From Stentor coeruleus (Eukaryota; Ciliophora; Heterotrichea; Heterotrichida; Stentoridae): a DNA stretch of 32,572 bases. How positions within the stretch are numbered: the stretch's first letter is position 1; every line of letters begins with the position of its first letter. The position numbers and the translations under genes were made by a program. Of this stretch, positions 11,186 to 19,978 are shown one piece after another. The notes under the pieces are model-generated. The model saw only the letters and a program-made list of their open reading frames with translations. It did not search any database and was not told the origin of the DNA. The DNA lies in assembly GCA_001970955.1 (NCBI GenBank), contig MPUH01000833.1, positions 1 through 32,572 of the forward strand, written 5' to 3'.

Positions 11186-12290
11186 CTAAATTTTCATAGA
11201 TAAGATAAAATTATGCATGCAAATTTGGCAGATTAGAGATGTTGGATATTTAAATTAATTGTTATAGTGAAAAATATTTGAAGTGATACTCTAAAAATAG
11301 AATAAAAAGTGTAATTATCCTGTGAATTTAAAAATGTTTATTAAAAATTCATTGGAGTAACTAAAGTTAATATTTCATATTGCATTTTATATTTTTATCG
11401 TCGTAAAAACATAGAATTAATGGTTATAAAAGCAAACTCTAATTAAAGGAATGATTATAAGTTAGAATATAAAATAAATAAACTTAGAAATCTGCTGTCC
11501 AAACTACTGAAAAAGCAAAAGTAAAAAACCCTTAGACTGTTCATATATAAAATTCACAAAAAATCTTCTTCAACTTTTACAACTAAAAATCAAAGTTGTT
11601 CTTAAAATATATAGTTAAATCTAATTAATCTTAAGTCTTATTGTACTGAATAAAAGCAAAATCTTTAATTATTTTAATCAACAACCCTTATAGCAGTTCT
11701 ATAAAAAAGTATTTTCTTAAAAACTCTTGATAGTTGTTTTATTTTGGGAAACCCTAAGACAGTTATATAAATAACTCTTTTTATATAATTTTTTCCATCA
11801 TCACTGTAAGAATTTTCCAAATCCTTGCGGAATATTTTTTCCGATTTGAGACAATATTTTATTCTGAGCTTAAAGATAAATTAAACTTTTCTCTGACTAA
11901 AACTTGTGAGACATTAGTGTATATATAGATAGCTTGGAGGATGTGGCCTTGACAATTAAGATCCTTAGATATAGTAAGTAAAGAAATCATATCTTTTATC
12001 GGCCTTAAAAAAGATTGCTATATATATCTTAGACTATGAGAAAGAAGAAAAATTAAAAACTTGCCTTTCTTCACTTGGAAATTTTAAGATTTTAGATTTA
12101 AGAAAAGTAAGATAAATATTGTAAAATCTCCAATTTAGTTTAAATTTTAGAAATTATACTTGAGAGCTAATGCTTTGAAGACTGTATTTAATATAGATTT
12201 TTTGAGAGTTTAGAATAGGATGTTAGGTTAGTGAGTATATTTATTGGATTTGGGATTTTAACTATTTTATGGATATGGGTAATATAAAAA
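11186..12290. other. Long AT-rich interval with decayed minus-strand coding traces
   Basis: No intact gene is visible in 1.1 kb. The part from about 11674 to 12152 holds coding-like stretches on the minus strand (see pseudogene entry). The region just before the FG-GAP frame lacks the C-rich, G-poor leader found before most other plus-strand genes, so that frame may not have its natural 5' end here. Confidence 0.45.
11674..12152 (-). pseudogene. Decayed coding remnant, unknown family
   Basis: Read on the minus strand, three neighbouring stretches in different frames look like protein: one containing KILKFPSEERQVFNF followed by TAG and SKIYIAIFFKADKRYDFF; one containing CQGHILQAIYIYTNVSQVL; and one containing SEKIFRKDLENSYSDDGKNY and VIYITVLGFPKIKQLSRVF, ending in TAA at 11674-11676. 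The frame changes between them do not fit 15-nt introns. This is best read as a pseudogene with several frameshifts and at least one internal stop. Weak leucine-rich traces continue to about 11455. Chance open frames cannot be fully excluded. Confidence 0.4.
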
Positions 12291-14057
12291 ATGAATATGA
12301 TTTTGAACTTCTTGATGCAAGCGAGGTTCTATAATGGTGGATATGCAGGGATGAACTATTATAATTCTATTTATCTCCCTGGGGACTATAATGGAGATGG
12401 ATTTATTGATATCTTTCATTTTGTAAATACCCATACTGCGAGAATTTGGTTTGGGAATGGCACAGGAAAATTTGATATTAAGCATAATCTCCTGGATGAA
12501 AAATTTGATTTCGTACCTATAAAATACTTTACTTTAAAGTTTCAAAATGAATCTAAAGACAAAATTGTTGTGATTAAAGACAGTACAAGCTTTTATGTAG
12601 TTGAGAGCAATAATCAAATATTTGAAGATAAAACATTCACTGCTAAAAATGAACACGTCTTAGAAAGCAATAACTACTTCTTCCTAAAGTCTAATTTTTA
12701 TGGTGATAAAATTATGAACATATTGCATGTTATTAATGGTGATGAGGGAATAGGTTTTTATATTTTTAATCCAATTGGAACTGATTTGAGTTCTTATGAC
12801 TTTGATATTTCTAATGTATATTCATTGAACCAAAACCAGAAAAACCAAACATTTATAATTGGAGATTTTGATGGGGATGGAAAAAGTGATATAATGAGCA
12901 TCATTGATGAGTATAATACTTTAATCAGTTTTTCAAAAGGAGATGGCACTTTCAATGAATTAAAAAAATTCCCAAATTCTGCCTACAGAGTATCCACAAA
13001 CAATTACAAATTCTTTTCAGGAAAATTTACAAACAAAACAAGAAATGACCTTATACATATAATAAATGATACATCCTATCACATGTGGCTTTCAAATGGA
13101 GATGGTACATTTAATATAAATGAGCCTATTGAATTTTATTCATATAACTTTTCATCTAATAACTACAATCTTCAAGTTATTGATATGGATAATGATGGAT
13201 ATGATGATATAGTTCATTTTTATAACGAATCCTGTTTTTACATCTTCTACAGCCTTAAAAACGGAGCATTTAACTGCAAACCTTACAACTATCCAAATTA
13301 TAACTTTTCTAAAAATAACTACAATATTTTAGTAGTTGACTTAAACAATGATAAAAGGCCAGATTTATTGCACTTCCAAGACACTAATTATTCTGTAGCT
13401 TTTATATCAAAATACAAACCTGCAGCTACAAGCTTTGATTTGACTGTGAATGAATCCTGTATAAATTTTGAATTCAGCCAATTCATATCAGATAATGACT
13501 TAAATGAAACACTTCAAATAAAAATTTCAGGAAAACCTAATTATGGTTTATTGTACCACTGTAATAATACTATAAATAAATATAGCAGAATAAACTGTAC
13601 TCTTGAAGGAAAATGCAGAGTTGTTGAGATTAATGTAACTTATACTAATGAAGAATTTTATTATTCATTAAATAATTCAGAAATTGTAAAAAATGATATT
13701 GTTGAGTTTAAATGTGTGGATTCTTATCATTTTGAGCATTTTTATTATTCATTAAATACATCAGAAACTGTAAAAAGTGATAACTTTGAGTTTAAATGCG
13801 TGGATTCTGATGGATTAGAAAGCAATACAGCATATGTTAATTTCAATTTCGATCTCAATTTCGATCAAAATTCCAGTTCCAATTCAAATTTCAATATCAA
13901 TAATACACTTAATGAAGCATCTCTTGATGTTGATAAAGTTATTAATGATATAAACGTTGAATGGAAAATCTATTACAGTTTTTTTGTTAATCCTTTCAAT
14001 ATTGGCAATACNTTTGTTAATCCTTTCAATATTGGCAATACATTTCGCAAAGCTTAA
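12291..14057 (+). CDS. FG-GAP/VCBS repeat protein with cadherin-like domain, probably truncated
   Basis: After collapsing a 30-nt artefact at an N (14012) the frame encodes 578 aa. It has about five FG-GAP-type repeats carrying calcium-loop motifs: DYNGDGFID near residue 32, DFDGDGKSD near 197, then diverged DMDNDGYDD and DLNNDKRPD. Each is followed by a W/F-x-x-GDGTF-like turn, the pattern of beta-propeller blades. From about 385 a Cys-containing cadherin/VCBS-like segment follows (ISDNDLNETLQIKISGKPNYGLL ... EFKCVDSDGLESNTAYVNF). Many NxS/T sites suggest a secreted or surface protein. There is no signal peptide; an in-frame TAA sits just before the ATG and no consensus intron rescues it. 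The 3' flank shows decayed coding homologous to the inverted copy at the right edge. Probably a 5'- and 3'-truncated member of a surface-protein family. Confidence 0.65.
   Translation: MNMILNFLMQARFYNGGYAGMNYYNSIYLPGDYNGDGFIDIFHFVNTHTARIWFGNGTGKFDIKHNLLDEKFDFVPIKYFTLKFQNESKDKIVVIKDSTSFYVVESNNQIFEDKTFTAKNEHVLESNNYFFLKSNFYGDKIMNILHVINGDEGIGFYIFNPIGTDLSSYDFDISNVYSLNQNQKNQTFIIGDFDGDGKSDIMSIIDEYNTLISFSKGDGTFNELKKFPNSAYRVSTNNYKFFSGKFTNKTRNDLIHIINDTSYHMWLSNGDGTFNINEPIEFYSYNFSSNNYNLQVIDMDNDGYDDIVHFYNESCFYIFYSLKNGAFNCKPYNYPNYNFSKNNYNILVVDLNNDKRPDLLHFQDTNYSVAFISKYKPAATSFDLTVNESCINFEFSQFISDNDLNETLQIKISGKPNYGLLYHCNNTINKYSRINCTLEGKCRVVEINVTYTNEEFYYSLNNSEIVKNDIVEFKCVDSYHFEHFYYSLNTSETVKSDNFEFKCVDSDGLESNTAYVNFNFDLNFDQNSSSNSNFNINNTLNEASLDVDKVINDINVEWKIYYSFFVNPFNIGNXFVNPFNIGNTFRKA
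13656..13823 (+). repeat. 84-bp in-frame tandem duplication inside the FG-GAP gene
   Basis: Two adjacent 84-bp units (13656-13739 and 13740-13823) encode diverged copies of FYYSLNxSExVKxDxxEFKCVDS. The inverted paralogue at the right edge has one unit only, so the duplication is specific to this copy or was lost from the other. Confidence 0.8.
13983..14041. repeat. Direct duplicate around N at 14012 (assembly join)
   Basis: A 29-bp stretch is repeated either side of a single N. The period is 30, so the frame is kept with or without it. Confidence 0.85.
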
Positions 14058-14576
14058 TTAGGTAGTTTAAGATCTTTATGAATTATTTTATGTTAGCATT
14101 ATATAAAAATATTCATTTATGGGTAAATTTAAATTTTTTTTTAAACTTTGTTTAGTTATATAATATTAAAATATCATAGTCTATATTAATATTATATGCT
14201 CATGTTCTTTGAGAAATATGCAGAAGTCTCCTTGGCATATGAGTGTCTTCAGATTTTTATTCATAATAATATTTCTAACAAACATAAAAAATATATAAGT
14301 TTTTAAGTTAAGTCATTGTTTTTTACAGATTAAATTAGGAATTTATATAATATTTTTGAGAATATTATATGTGAAAAAGTTAAGAAAAATTTATGGCTTT
14401 TTTGGTATTGTGGATAATGGGAAATAAAAACTTAATTTATTATTGAAGTGGCTTGGTAATAAAATTAGCATAAAACTTAGCATTGATTAATATGCCTAAC
14501 CTTTATCTATAGAAAAAATCGCATATTACCTTTGATAATCCACATTATTTAAACTATCATATAAATACACAAGGGA
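14058..14576. other. 3' flank of FG-GAP gene with decayed tail, then 5' flank of small gene
   Basis: Bases 14058-14250 match, with gaps, the minus-strand sequence at about 32085-32348 downstream of the second FG-GAP copy. Near 14190-14260 a coding trace (YAHVL, frameshift, KYAEVSLAYE) parallels YAHVLWKCGEVTFAYK in the other copy, so the ancestral gene ran further. From about 14460 the plus strand becomes C-rich, as before other plus-strand genes. Confidence 0.5.
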
Positions 14577-14966
14577 ATGATCTCTAAAGCCCTCTCTCAG
14601 ATACTTTCCTATACAAAACCCACTTATTTCTACATAGCATCTCAGAAAAACATCACAAAAATCGATAATTTCGTCACAGTTTGCATGAGTCCTCCTCTTT
14701 GCACTTTTACATCCGAAGCTTATTTCCCATTAGAGTCCTTATGCGAGATTATTTACACAGAGTCTTATAATATTGATAGTTTAAAAGAATCTCGGTCAAA
14801 TAATAACCCCTCGCAGCTTATTGGAAGGATTTTTCATATAAAAGCTTTGCATAGCGTTTATTTTTATATAGTCGAAATCAAAGACTTAGATCATAGTATA
14901 AGATAACTAGATTATAATCAGATAGATAATATTAATAAAGTAAATATTATTGTTTTGTTTATTTGA
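14577..14966 (+). CDS. Small unknown protein, probably spliced (124 aa)
   Basis: The frame begins at ATG 14577. Unspliced, it stops at 14906 after 109 aa (ends DLDHSIR). A consensus 15-nt intron at 14896-14910 contains that stop; splicing would extend the protein to 124 aa, ending in TGA at 14966. I prefer the spliced form because the intron matches all the others (GTA, A at position 10, TAG), but the second exon is very AT-rich and may not be coding. The protein is soluble, with a Cys/Pro-containing segment (VCMSPPLCTF) and no recognised domain. A C-rich leader and G-rich 3' flank support a real plus-strand gene. Function unknown. Confidence 0.6.
14896..14910 (+). other. Candidate 15-nt intron of the small gene
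   Basis: GTATAAGATAACTAG has the GTA start, A at position 10 and TAG end of the other introns, and contains the in-frame TAA. Without transcript data either reading is possible. Confidence 0.5.
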
Positions 14967-15476
14967 TAAAGATTAATAGATAATAAAGTTTATTTGTAGA
15001 GCTAAATGATTTTTTTGTTTTATATGTGAAAGATTTTGTAGTTTTGATTTGGCTTTCTGTGAATGTCGCATTTTTTAAAGAGAATTTGATTTTATATGAT
15101 TTTTATTTAGTGGGCTTTTAGATTATGCGATATTTTTCAGTTTAACTTGAATAACTTTCTTGATGTATTTTGGTATTTTTAAACATTTTGACTACAATTA
15201 TCATTTTTTTATCCTGCCTGCATAATTTGCTTTATCAAGTAATATAAGCTTTTTTTACTATAATGTTGTCTATGTTCTTATTTTCATCAAATACAACACC
15301 AAAAAAGAGAAATACATTATATTTTATATACAATTTTATCTACTTGTTTATCAACTTCATCAAATACAACACCAAAAAAGAGAAATACATTATATTTTAT
15401 ATACAATTTTATCTACTTGTTTATCAACTTCAAAAGATTTTAATTTAAACACTAGTCTTAAGCTATTCTAATAACC
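14967..15476. other. Convergent intergenic region with a 73-bp tandem repeat
   Basis: G-rich and C-poor to about 15180 (3' flank of the small gene), then C-rich toward the Hsp70 stop. A 73-bp unit occurs twice, 15283-15355 and 15356-15428, without an N between. The open frame across it is a by-product of the repeat. Confidence 0.6.
15283..15428. repeat. 73-bp perfect tandem repeat
   Basis: Two adjacent, essentially identical 73-bp units lie just downstream of the Hsp70-like gene A. There is no N at the junction, so this may be a real recent duplication or an assembly duplicate. Confidence 0.8.
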
Positions 15477-16628
15477 TTAACTTATATTAGCCCCTTGTAT
15501 AGCAGCTCCATATGCTGGAACTTCTTCTTGATTAATTGATTCACATAAAGATTTTCCATTAAAAAATTCTTGAAGAAGTTGTTTTATTTTAGGAATACGA
15601 GTTGACCCACCTACAAGGACTACTTCATGTATTTGATTTTTATTTAAAAATGCATCATTAAGAACTTTTTCTACTGAATTTATACATTCTGAAAAATAGT
15701 CTATGTTTAGTTCTTCAAAATTTTCACGAGTCATTGTTATAAAATAATCATAACCTCCAGCTAGACAATCAATTTCAATACTTGCTTGAGATGTATAAGA
15801 AAGAATCTTTTTCGCTTTTTCACATGCTGTTCTTAATCTTTTTAAGGCCCTGTTGTTGTTTTTGATATCAACACAATTTTTTTTATTGAAGTCTTCAGTA
15901 CAAAACTTAACCAATCTATTATCAAAGTCCTCACCACCCAAGTTAACATTACTTGATGTTGATTTAATTTCAAAAATGCTATTTATAATTGTCAAGATTG
16001 AAACATCTAAAGTTTTACCACCTAAGGCAAAAACTAAAATTCGCATTTCACTAGAACTTTTTTTATCAAGTCCATATGCAATTGCTGCTGCAGTAGGCTC
16101 ATTTATAATGCATTTTACGTCAAGGCCTGAAATAATTCCTGCATTATTAGTTGCTTGCCTTTGTAAATAATTAAAATAAGCTGGGACTGTTATAACAGCT
16201 TGAGTGACTATTCTTCCAAGATATGCTTCTGCTATTTCTTTCATTTTAATCAATATCATAGCTGAGATTTCTTCAGCATAAAATGCTTTCTCTTCACCTT
16301 TATACTGAACAACAATTTGTGGTCGATTGTCTGGACTTCTTATAACTCTAAAAGGATAAAGTTTGATATCAGCTTGTACAACTGGGTCATCAAATTCTCT
16401 TCCAATAAGCCTTTTAGTATTAAAAACCGTGTTTTCTGGGTTTCTGATTGCTTGGTTATAAGCATAATCACCAATAAAATGCTCTGTATCTGTAAATGCT
16501 ACATAACAGGGAGTTGTTCTGCTACCTAAGTCATTTGGTATAATTACCACCTTATCGTTATCCCATATACCAACACAGCTGTAAGTTGTTCCAAGATCAA
16601 TTCCGATGCAAGGCTCAAATATTGACAT
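15477..16628 (-). CDS. Hsp70 ATPase-domain-only protein A, catalytic motif altered
   Basis: The 383-aa protein equals the nucleotide-binding domain of Hsp70 and stops at AYGAAIQGA, just where the interdomain linker (DLLLLDV) and substrate-binding domain would start; nothing like those follows. The phosphate-1 motif [12 protein letters not shown] (9-20), the KRLIGR lysine and [11 protein letters not shown] are intact. The phosphate-2 motif, normally DLGGGTFD, reads ALGGKTLD: the Asp equivalent to Asp199 and one glycine are lost, so ATP hydrolysis is probably impaired. [10 protein letters not shown] is intact. The protein may be a nucleotide-bound co-factor or competitor for Hsp70 partners, or a gene drifting towards decay. 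It lies in tandem with gene B, 236 bp upstream on the same strand. I see no heat-shock element. The 5' flank lacks the strand-skew pattern of normal genes. Confidence 0.85.
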   Translation of the reverse strand: MSIFEPCIGIDLGTTYSCVGIWDNDKVVIIPNDLGSRTTPCYVAFTDTEHFIGDYAYNQAIRNPENTVFNTKRLIGREFDDPVVQADIKLYPFRVIRSPDNRPQIVVQYKGEEKAFYAEEISAMILIKMKEIAEAYLGRIVTQAVITVPAYFNYLQRQATNNAGIISGLDVKCIINEPTAAAIAYGLDKKSSSEMRILVFALGGKTLDVSILTIINSIFEIKSTSSNVNLGGEDFDNRLVKFCTEDFNKKNCVDIKNNNRALKRLRTACEKAKKILSYTSQASIEIDCLAGGYDYFITMTRENFEELNIDYFSECINSVEKVLNDAFLNKNQIHEVVLVGGSTRIPKIKQLLQEFFNGKSLCESINQEEVPAYGAAIQGANIS

Positions 16629-16864
16629 TAATAAAATCCCTTGAAAAACATCGAAAAAATCCTTAAGATGGCAGTCAAACTAAATTAACATAAAAAGTTT
16701 TTAGATGTCAATCAATATTATTATAAGAAAATTACACATTACGCAATTTCTTATTTTTTACCTCTTAATTTTACATAAATTATAAAACTAGCATATAAAA
16801 ACTTAATAAATTCTAAAATACATTCAAGAAGTAAAATATCCATCTAAAAGCAATACAAAAGTAA

Positions 16865-18031
16865 CTATTTAAATTCGTTTTTACTAAGAATTGCTCCTTG
16901 TACAGCAGCTCCATATGCTACAGCTTCATCTAGATTTATAGTATCACATAATATTTTTCCATTAAAAAACTTTTGAAGAAGTTGTTTCACTTTAGGAATA
17001 CGAGTTGACCCACCTACAAGGACTACTTCATGTATTTGATTTTTATTTAAAGATGTATCTCTAAGAACTTTTTCTACAGGATAAATACACTCAATAAAAT
17101 AATCCATATTTATTTCTTCAAATTTTTCACGAGTTATTACAACGAAATAATCACAACCTTCAACTAAAGAATCAATTTCAATACTAGCTTGAGATATAGA
17201 AGAAATAACAATTTTTGCTTTTTCACATTCAGCTTTTAATTTCCTAAGAGCTATATTGTTACTTTTTATATCAATACCACTTTTTATTTTGAAATCCTCA
17301 ACACAAAACCCCACAATCCTATTATCAAAATCCTCACCGCCCAAATGTGTATTACCTGATGTTCCCATAACTTTAAAACTCATATTTTGAATTGCCAAGA
17401 TTGATACATCTAAATTTCCACCACCCAAGTCAAAAATCATGATAATTTTTTCATCTGAGTTAGTTTTGTCATATCCATATGCAATAGCTGCTGCAGTAGG
17501 TTCATTTATAATACGTTTTACATCAAGGCCTGATATAGTTCCTGCATCTTTAGTTGCTTGTCTTTGTAAATTGTTGAAATATGCTGGGACTGTTATAACA
17601 GCATAACGAACTGTTCTGCCAAGATATGCTTCTGCTATTTCTTTCATTTTAAGTAATACCATAGCTGAGATTTCTTCAGGATAAAAAACTTTCTCCTCAC
17701 CTTTAAATTGAACAACAATTTGTGGTCGATTTTCTGGACCTCTTATAACTCTGAAAGGCCAAATTTTTATATCAGCTTGTACAGTTAGGTCATTAAACAT
17801 CCTCCCAATAAGCCTTTTAGAATCAAAAACCGTGTTTTCTGGGTTTATGATTGATTGGTTTTTAGCAGCATCGCCAATAAGTCTTTCTGTATCTGTAAAT
17901 GATATATAGCTAGATGTTGTTTTGTTTCCAAGTTCATTTGGTATAATTTCCACCTTACCATTATTCCATACTCCAACACAGCTATAAGATGTTCCAAGAT
18001 CAATTCCGATACATGGCTCATAAATTAGCAT
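16865..18031 (-). CDS. Hsp70 ATPase-domain-only protein B, Thr to Asn in phosphate-2 motif
   Basis: This 388-aa paralogue of gene A also ends at the end of the nucleotide-binding domain ([12 protein letters not shown], then five residues and TAG). [32 protein letters not shown] and [10 protein letters not shown] are conserved. The phosphate-2 motif is DLGGGNLD: the Asp is kept but the Thr equivalent to Thr204, which contacts the phosphates, is Asn. It looks closer to a working ATPase than copy A. Having two copies with the same truncation argues that the domain-only form existed before the duplication, rather than being two separate accidents. A third, broken copy lies upstream at about 18425-18717. 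Confidence 0.87.
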   Translation of the reverse strand: MLIYEPCIGIDLGTSYSCVGVWNNGKVEIIPNELGNKTTSSYISFTDTERLIGDAAKNQSIINPENTVFDSKRLIGRMFNDLTVQADIKIWPFRVIRGPENRPQIVVQFKGEEKVFYPEEISAMVLLKMKEIAEAYLGRTVRYAVITVPAYFNNLQRQATKDAGTISGLDVKRIINEPTAAAIAYGYDKTNSDEKIIMIFDLGGGNLDVSILAIQNMSFKVMGTSGNTHLGGEDFDNRIVGFCVEDFKIKSGIDIKSNNIALRKLKAECEKAKIVISSISQASIEIDSLVEGCDYFVVITREKFEEINMDYFIECIYPVEKVLRDTSLNKNQIHEVVLVGGSTRIPKVKQLLQKFFNGKILCDTINLDEAVAYGAAVQGAILSKNEFK

Positions 18032-18234
18032 TTAATAAAGGCCATAAATAAAAATATTTTGCAAGCAAAATATCAAAAAAAAATAGAGTTTCTGTTTAAA
18101 AAAATGTGATTTAAGTCTTATTTATGATATCAATCAACTTACAAGAAGATGCATGAGGAATTATGAATAATAAAATTTTTTGAGTGATACAAAAAAAGAG
18201 TATAAAGTTTTTAATTTTTTTATTGAATTTTGAT

Positions 18235-18361
18235 AGCTTTTAAGGTAGTCTTCATGAATTCGATAAAAACAAGTTTTATTTTACTATTTTACATTTGNAG
18301 CTTTTAAGGTAGTCTTCATGAATTCGATAAAAACAAGTTTTATTTTACTATTTTACATTTG
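18235..18361. repeat. Direct duplicate around N at 18298 (assembly join)
   Basis: A 63-bp stretch (18235-18297) is repeated identically at 18299-18361 with one N between; likely an unmerged contig overlap. Confidence 0.85.
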
Positions 18362-18424
18362 ACTATCCCTGGAGTTTTATATTAAATAGGATTAACAACA
18401 TTCTCAGCTTCCTTTTTTTCTCTT

Positions 18425-18717
18425 CATATTGACCTACAATCGGGTCATCAAATTTTCTTCCAATAAACCTTTTAGCATCAAAAATTGTGTTTTCTGGGTT
18501 TTTATTTACTTGGTTTATAGCTGCATCGCAATAAGTATTTCTGTATCTGTAAATGCTACATAACTAGGAGTTGTTCTATATCCTTGATCATTTAGTATAA
18601 TTTCCACCTTTGTTTATTATAATATTTTTATATATCACTTTATTGTTTTGCAACACCCCAACACAACTGTAAGTTGTTCTGAGATTAATTCTAATACAAG
18701 ACTCACTTTCTAACATT
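18425..18717 (-). pseudogene. Third Hsp70 copy, decayed 5' fragment
   Basis: On the minus strand, from an ATG at 18717, the sequence matches the first 85 or so codons of genes A and B: MLESESCIRINLRTTYSCVGV, then an inserted AT-rich stretch of about 30 nt and a frame change, [11 protein letters not shown], a one-base loss in the GDAA codons, and [20 protein letters not shown]. Key residues are already changed (GIDLG to RINLR). It cannot encode a working protein. All three copies share one orientation, so they arose by tandem duplication. Confidence 0.88.
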
Positions 18718-18857
18718 TTTAATGCTAATTTCAACTTCAACTTTTATAACCTGATGATTAAAATATAATTGGTTCTGAGATTAATTCTAATACAAGACTC
18801 ACTTTCTAACATTTTTAATGCTAATTTCAACTTCAACTTTTATAACCTGATGATTAA
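18676..18857. repeat. 86-bp duplication at the Hsp70 pseudogene start
   Basis: An 86-bp unit at 18676-18761 is repeated at 18772-18857, separated by 10 bp. It includes the first codons of the broken Hsp70 copy and its 5' flank. There is no N, so it may be a real local duplication. Confidence 0.8.
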
Positions 18858-19978
18858 CGTAAAATTGTGGGATTATAGATAATTCAGATGAGTGTGAAGA
18901 TATTCTAAAAAATTTGGATTATCTAAAACAAAACCTAAATTTAATCTATATATTATCATCGCACTCTAAAAAAATACTCAGTTTAGAGTGCTAGAGTGCT
19001 TTATATATATAAAAAATATTTTTTTTCTGATGATATAGTTTAATAGGTTAAAAAAATATTATACAAACTAAAAAATGGAACACAATACCATAAAAATTGC
19101 TAGTTTATATTCTCCACACATTATCATGTTGTGCTATACTTCAAGTTTTCAATAAAAAATATTATTTTCATCTATTTGTATTCTTAATCTTAACTATAAT
19201 TTTTATCAATACAAAAAACACAACAAAAAAATCGAAATATTATAATTTTATGTATAAATTAACTACCTTATTTTGTGGAAAACATCACTCTAAATATTTA
19301 ACTTCTCATCAATACTCGACAACAACAAAAAATTATACATTAAACAATCGTCTTTCTCATTTCCCCATTCACCTACTATCATTATTTTCTTCACAAAAAA
19401 TATTCTTCATCCTTATTATTACCTCCCTAACCCTTACAACCCATCCTCTATCTTTTACCTTCCAATTAAACCCTCAACCCAGCCCATTCACCTTGAAATC
19501 TCCATATCTTTCCTAAGATATATTTCCCTCCAAAACTTTCTCAAACACCCTTATTTTTCTAACTAAAACCCTTTCAAAGCTTTTCTCCCAATCCACCTTT
19601 AAAACCCTCCCCTTCTCCGAAAATCTTTCCATAAAACAATCAAAAAACCCTTCTTATTATCCTTATCCAAACATATCCTCCACACAAANCTCTAACTAAA
19701 ACCCTTTCAAAGCTTTTCTCCCAATCCACCTTTAAAACCCTCCCCTTCTCCGAAAAGCTTTCCATAAAACAATCAAAAAACCCTTCTTATTATCCTTATC
19801 CAAACATATCCTCCACACAAATTCCAACCTCCAAACTTTTCTAAACTTTCTTAAACCCAAAAATTCTAATCCTCCAACTAACTCTCATCCTAAATCCCTC
19901 CAAAACCATTCAGAGTATGTGTTTATTTGAAAATGTCCCAAGCATAAGAATAGCCAATATGAAATTCTTGGTTATAAT
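18858..19978. other. Long G-depleted 5' region of the antizyme gene
   Basis: No gene is seen. From about 19290 to 19975 the plus strand is strikingly rich in C, A and T and almost free of G, the longest such tract in the window. It contains an assembly duplicate around an N at 19689 (units 19558-19688 and 19691-19821, one difference). An open frame at 19097-19516 begins without ATG and is not convincing. The tract probably holds promoter and leader of the antizyme gene. Confidence 0.55.
19558..19821. repeat. Direct duplicate around N at 19689 (assembly join)
   Basis: A 131-bp stretch occurs twice with one mismatch and an N at 19689 between the copies. The true leader is probably about 133 bp shorter than shown. 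Confidence 0.85.

Noticed and set aside
15263..15448. 61-codon frame in the 73-bp repeat
   Set aside because: It is created by the tandem duplication and reads as low-complexity Tyr/Ile/Phe-rich sequence.
18240..18340. Heat-shock element (TTCnnGAA) upstream of the Hsp70 copies
   Set aside because: Only two alternating units are present, the third does not fit, and it sits 200 bp or more from the gene inside an assembly duplicate.
19097..19516. Plus-strand open frame of 139 codons before the antizyme gene
   Set aside because: It has no ATG at its start, lies in a G-depleted tract that rarely makes stops in this frame, and shows no protein-like pattern.
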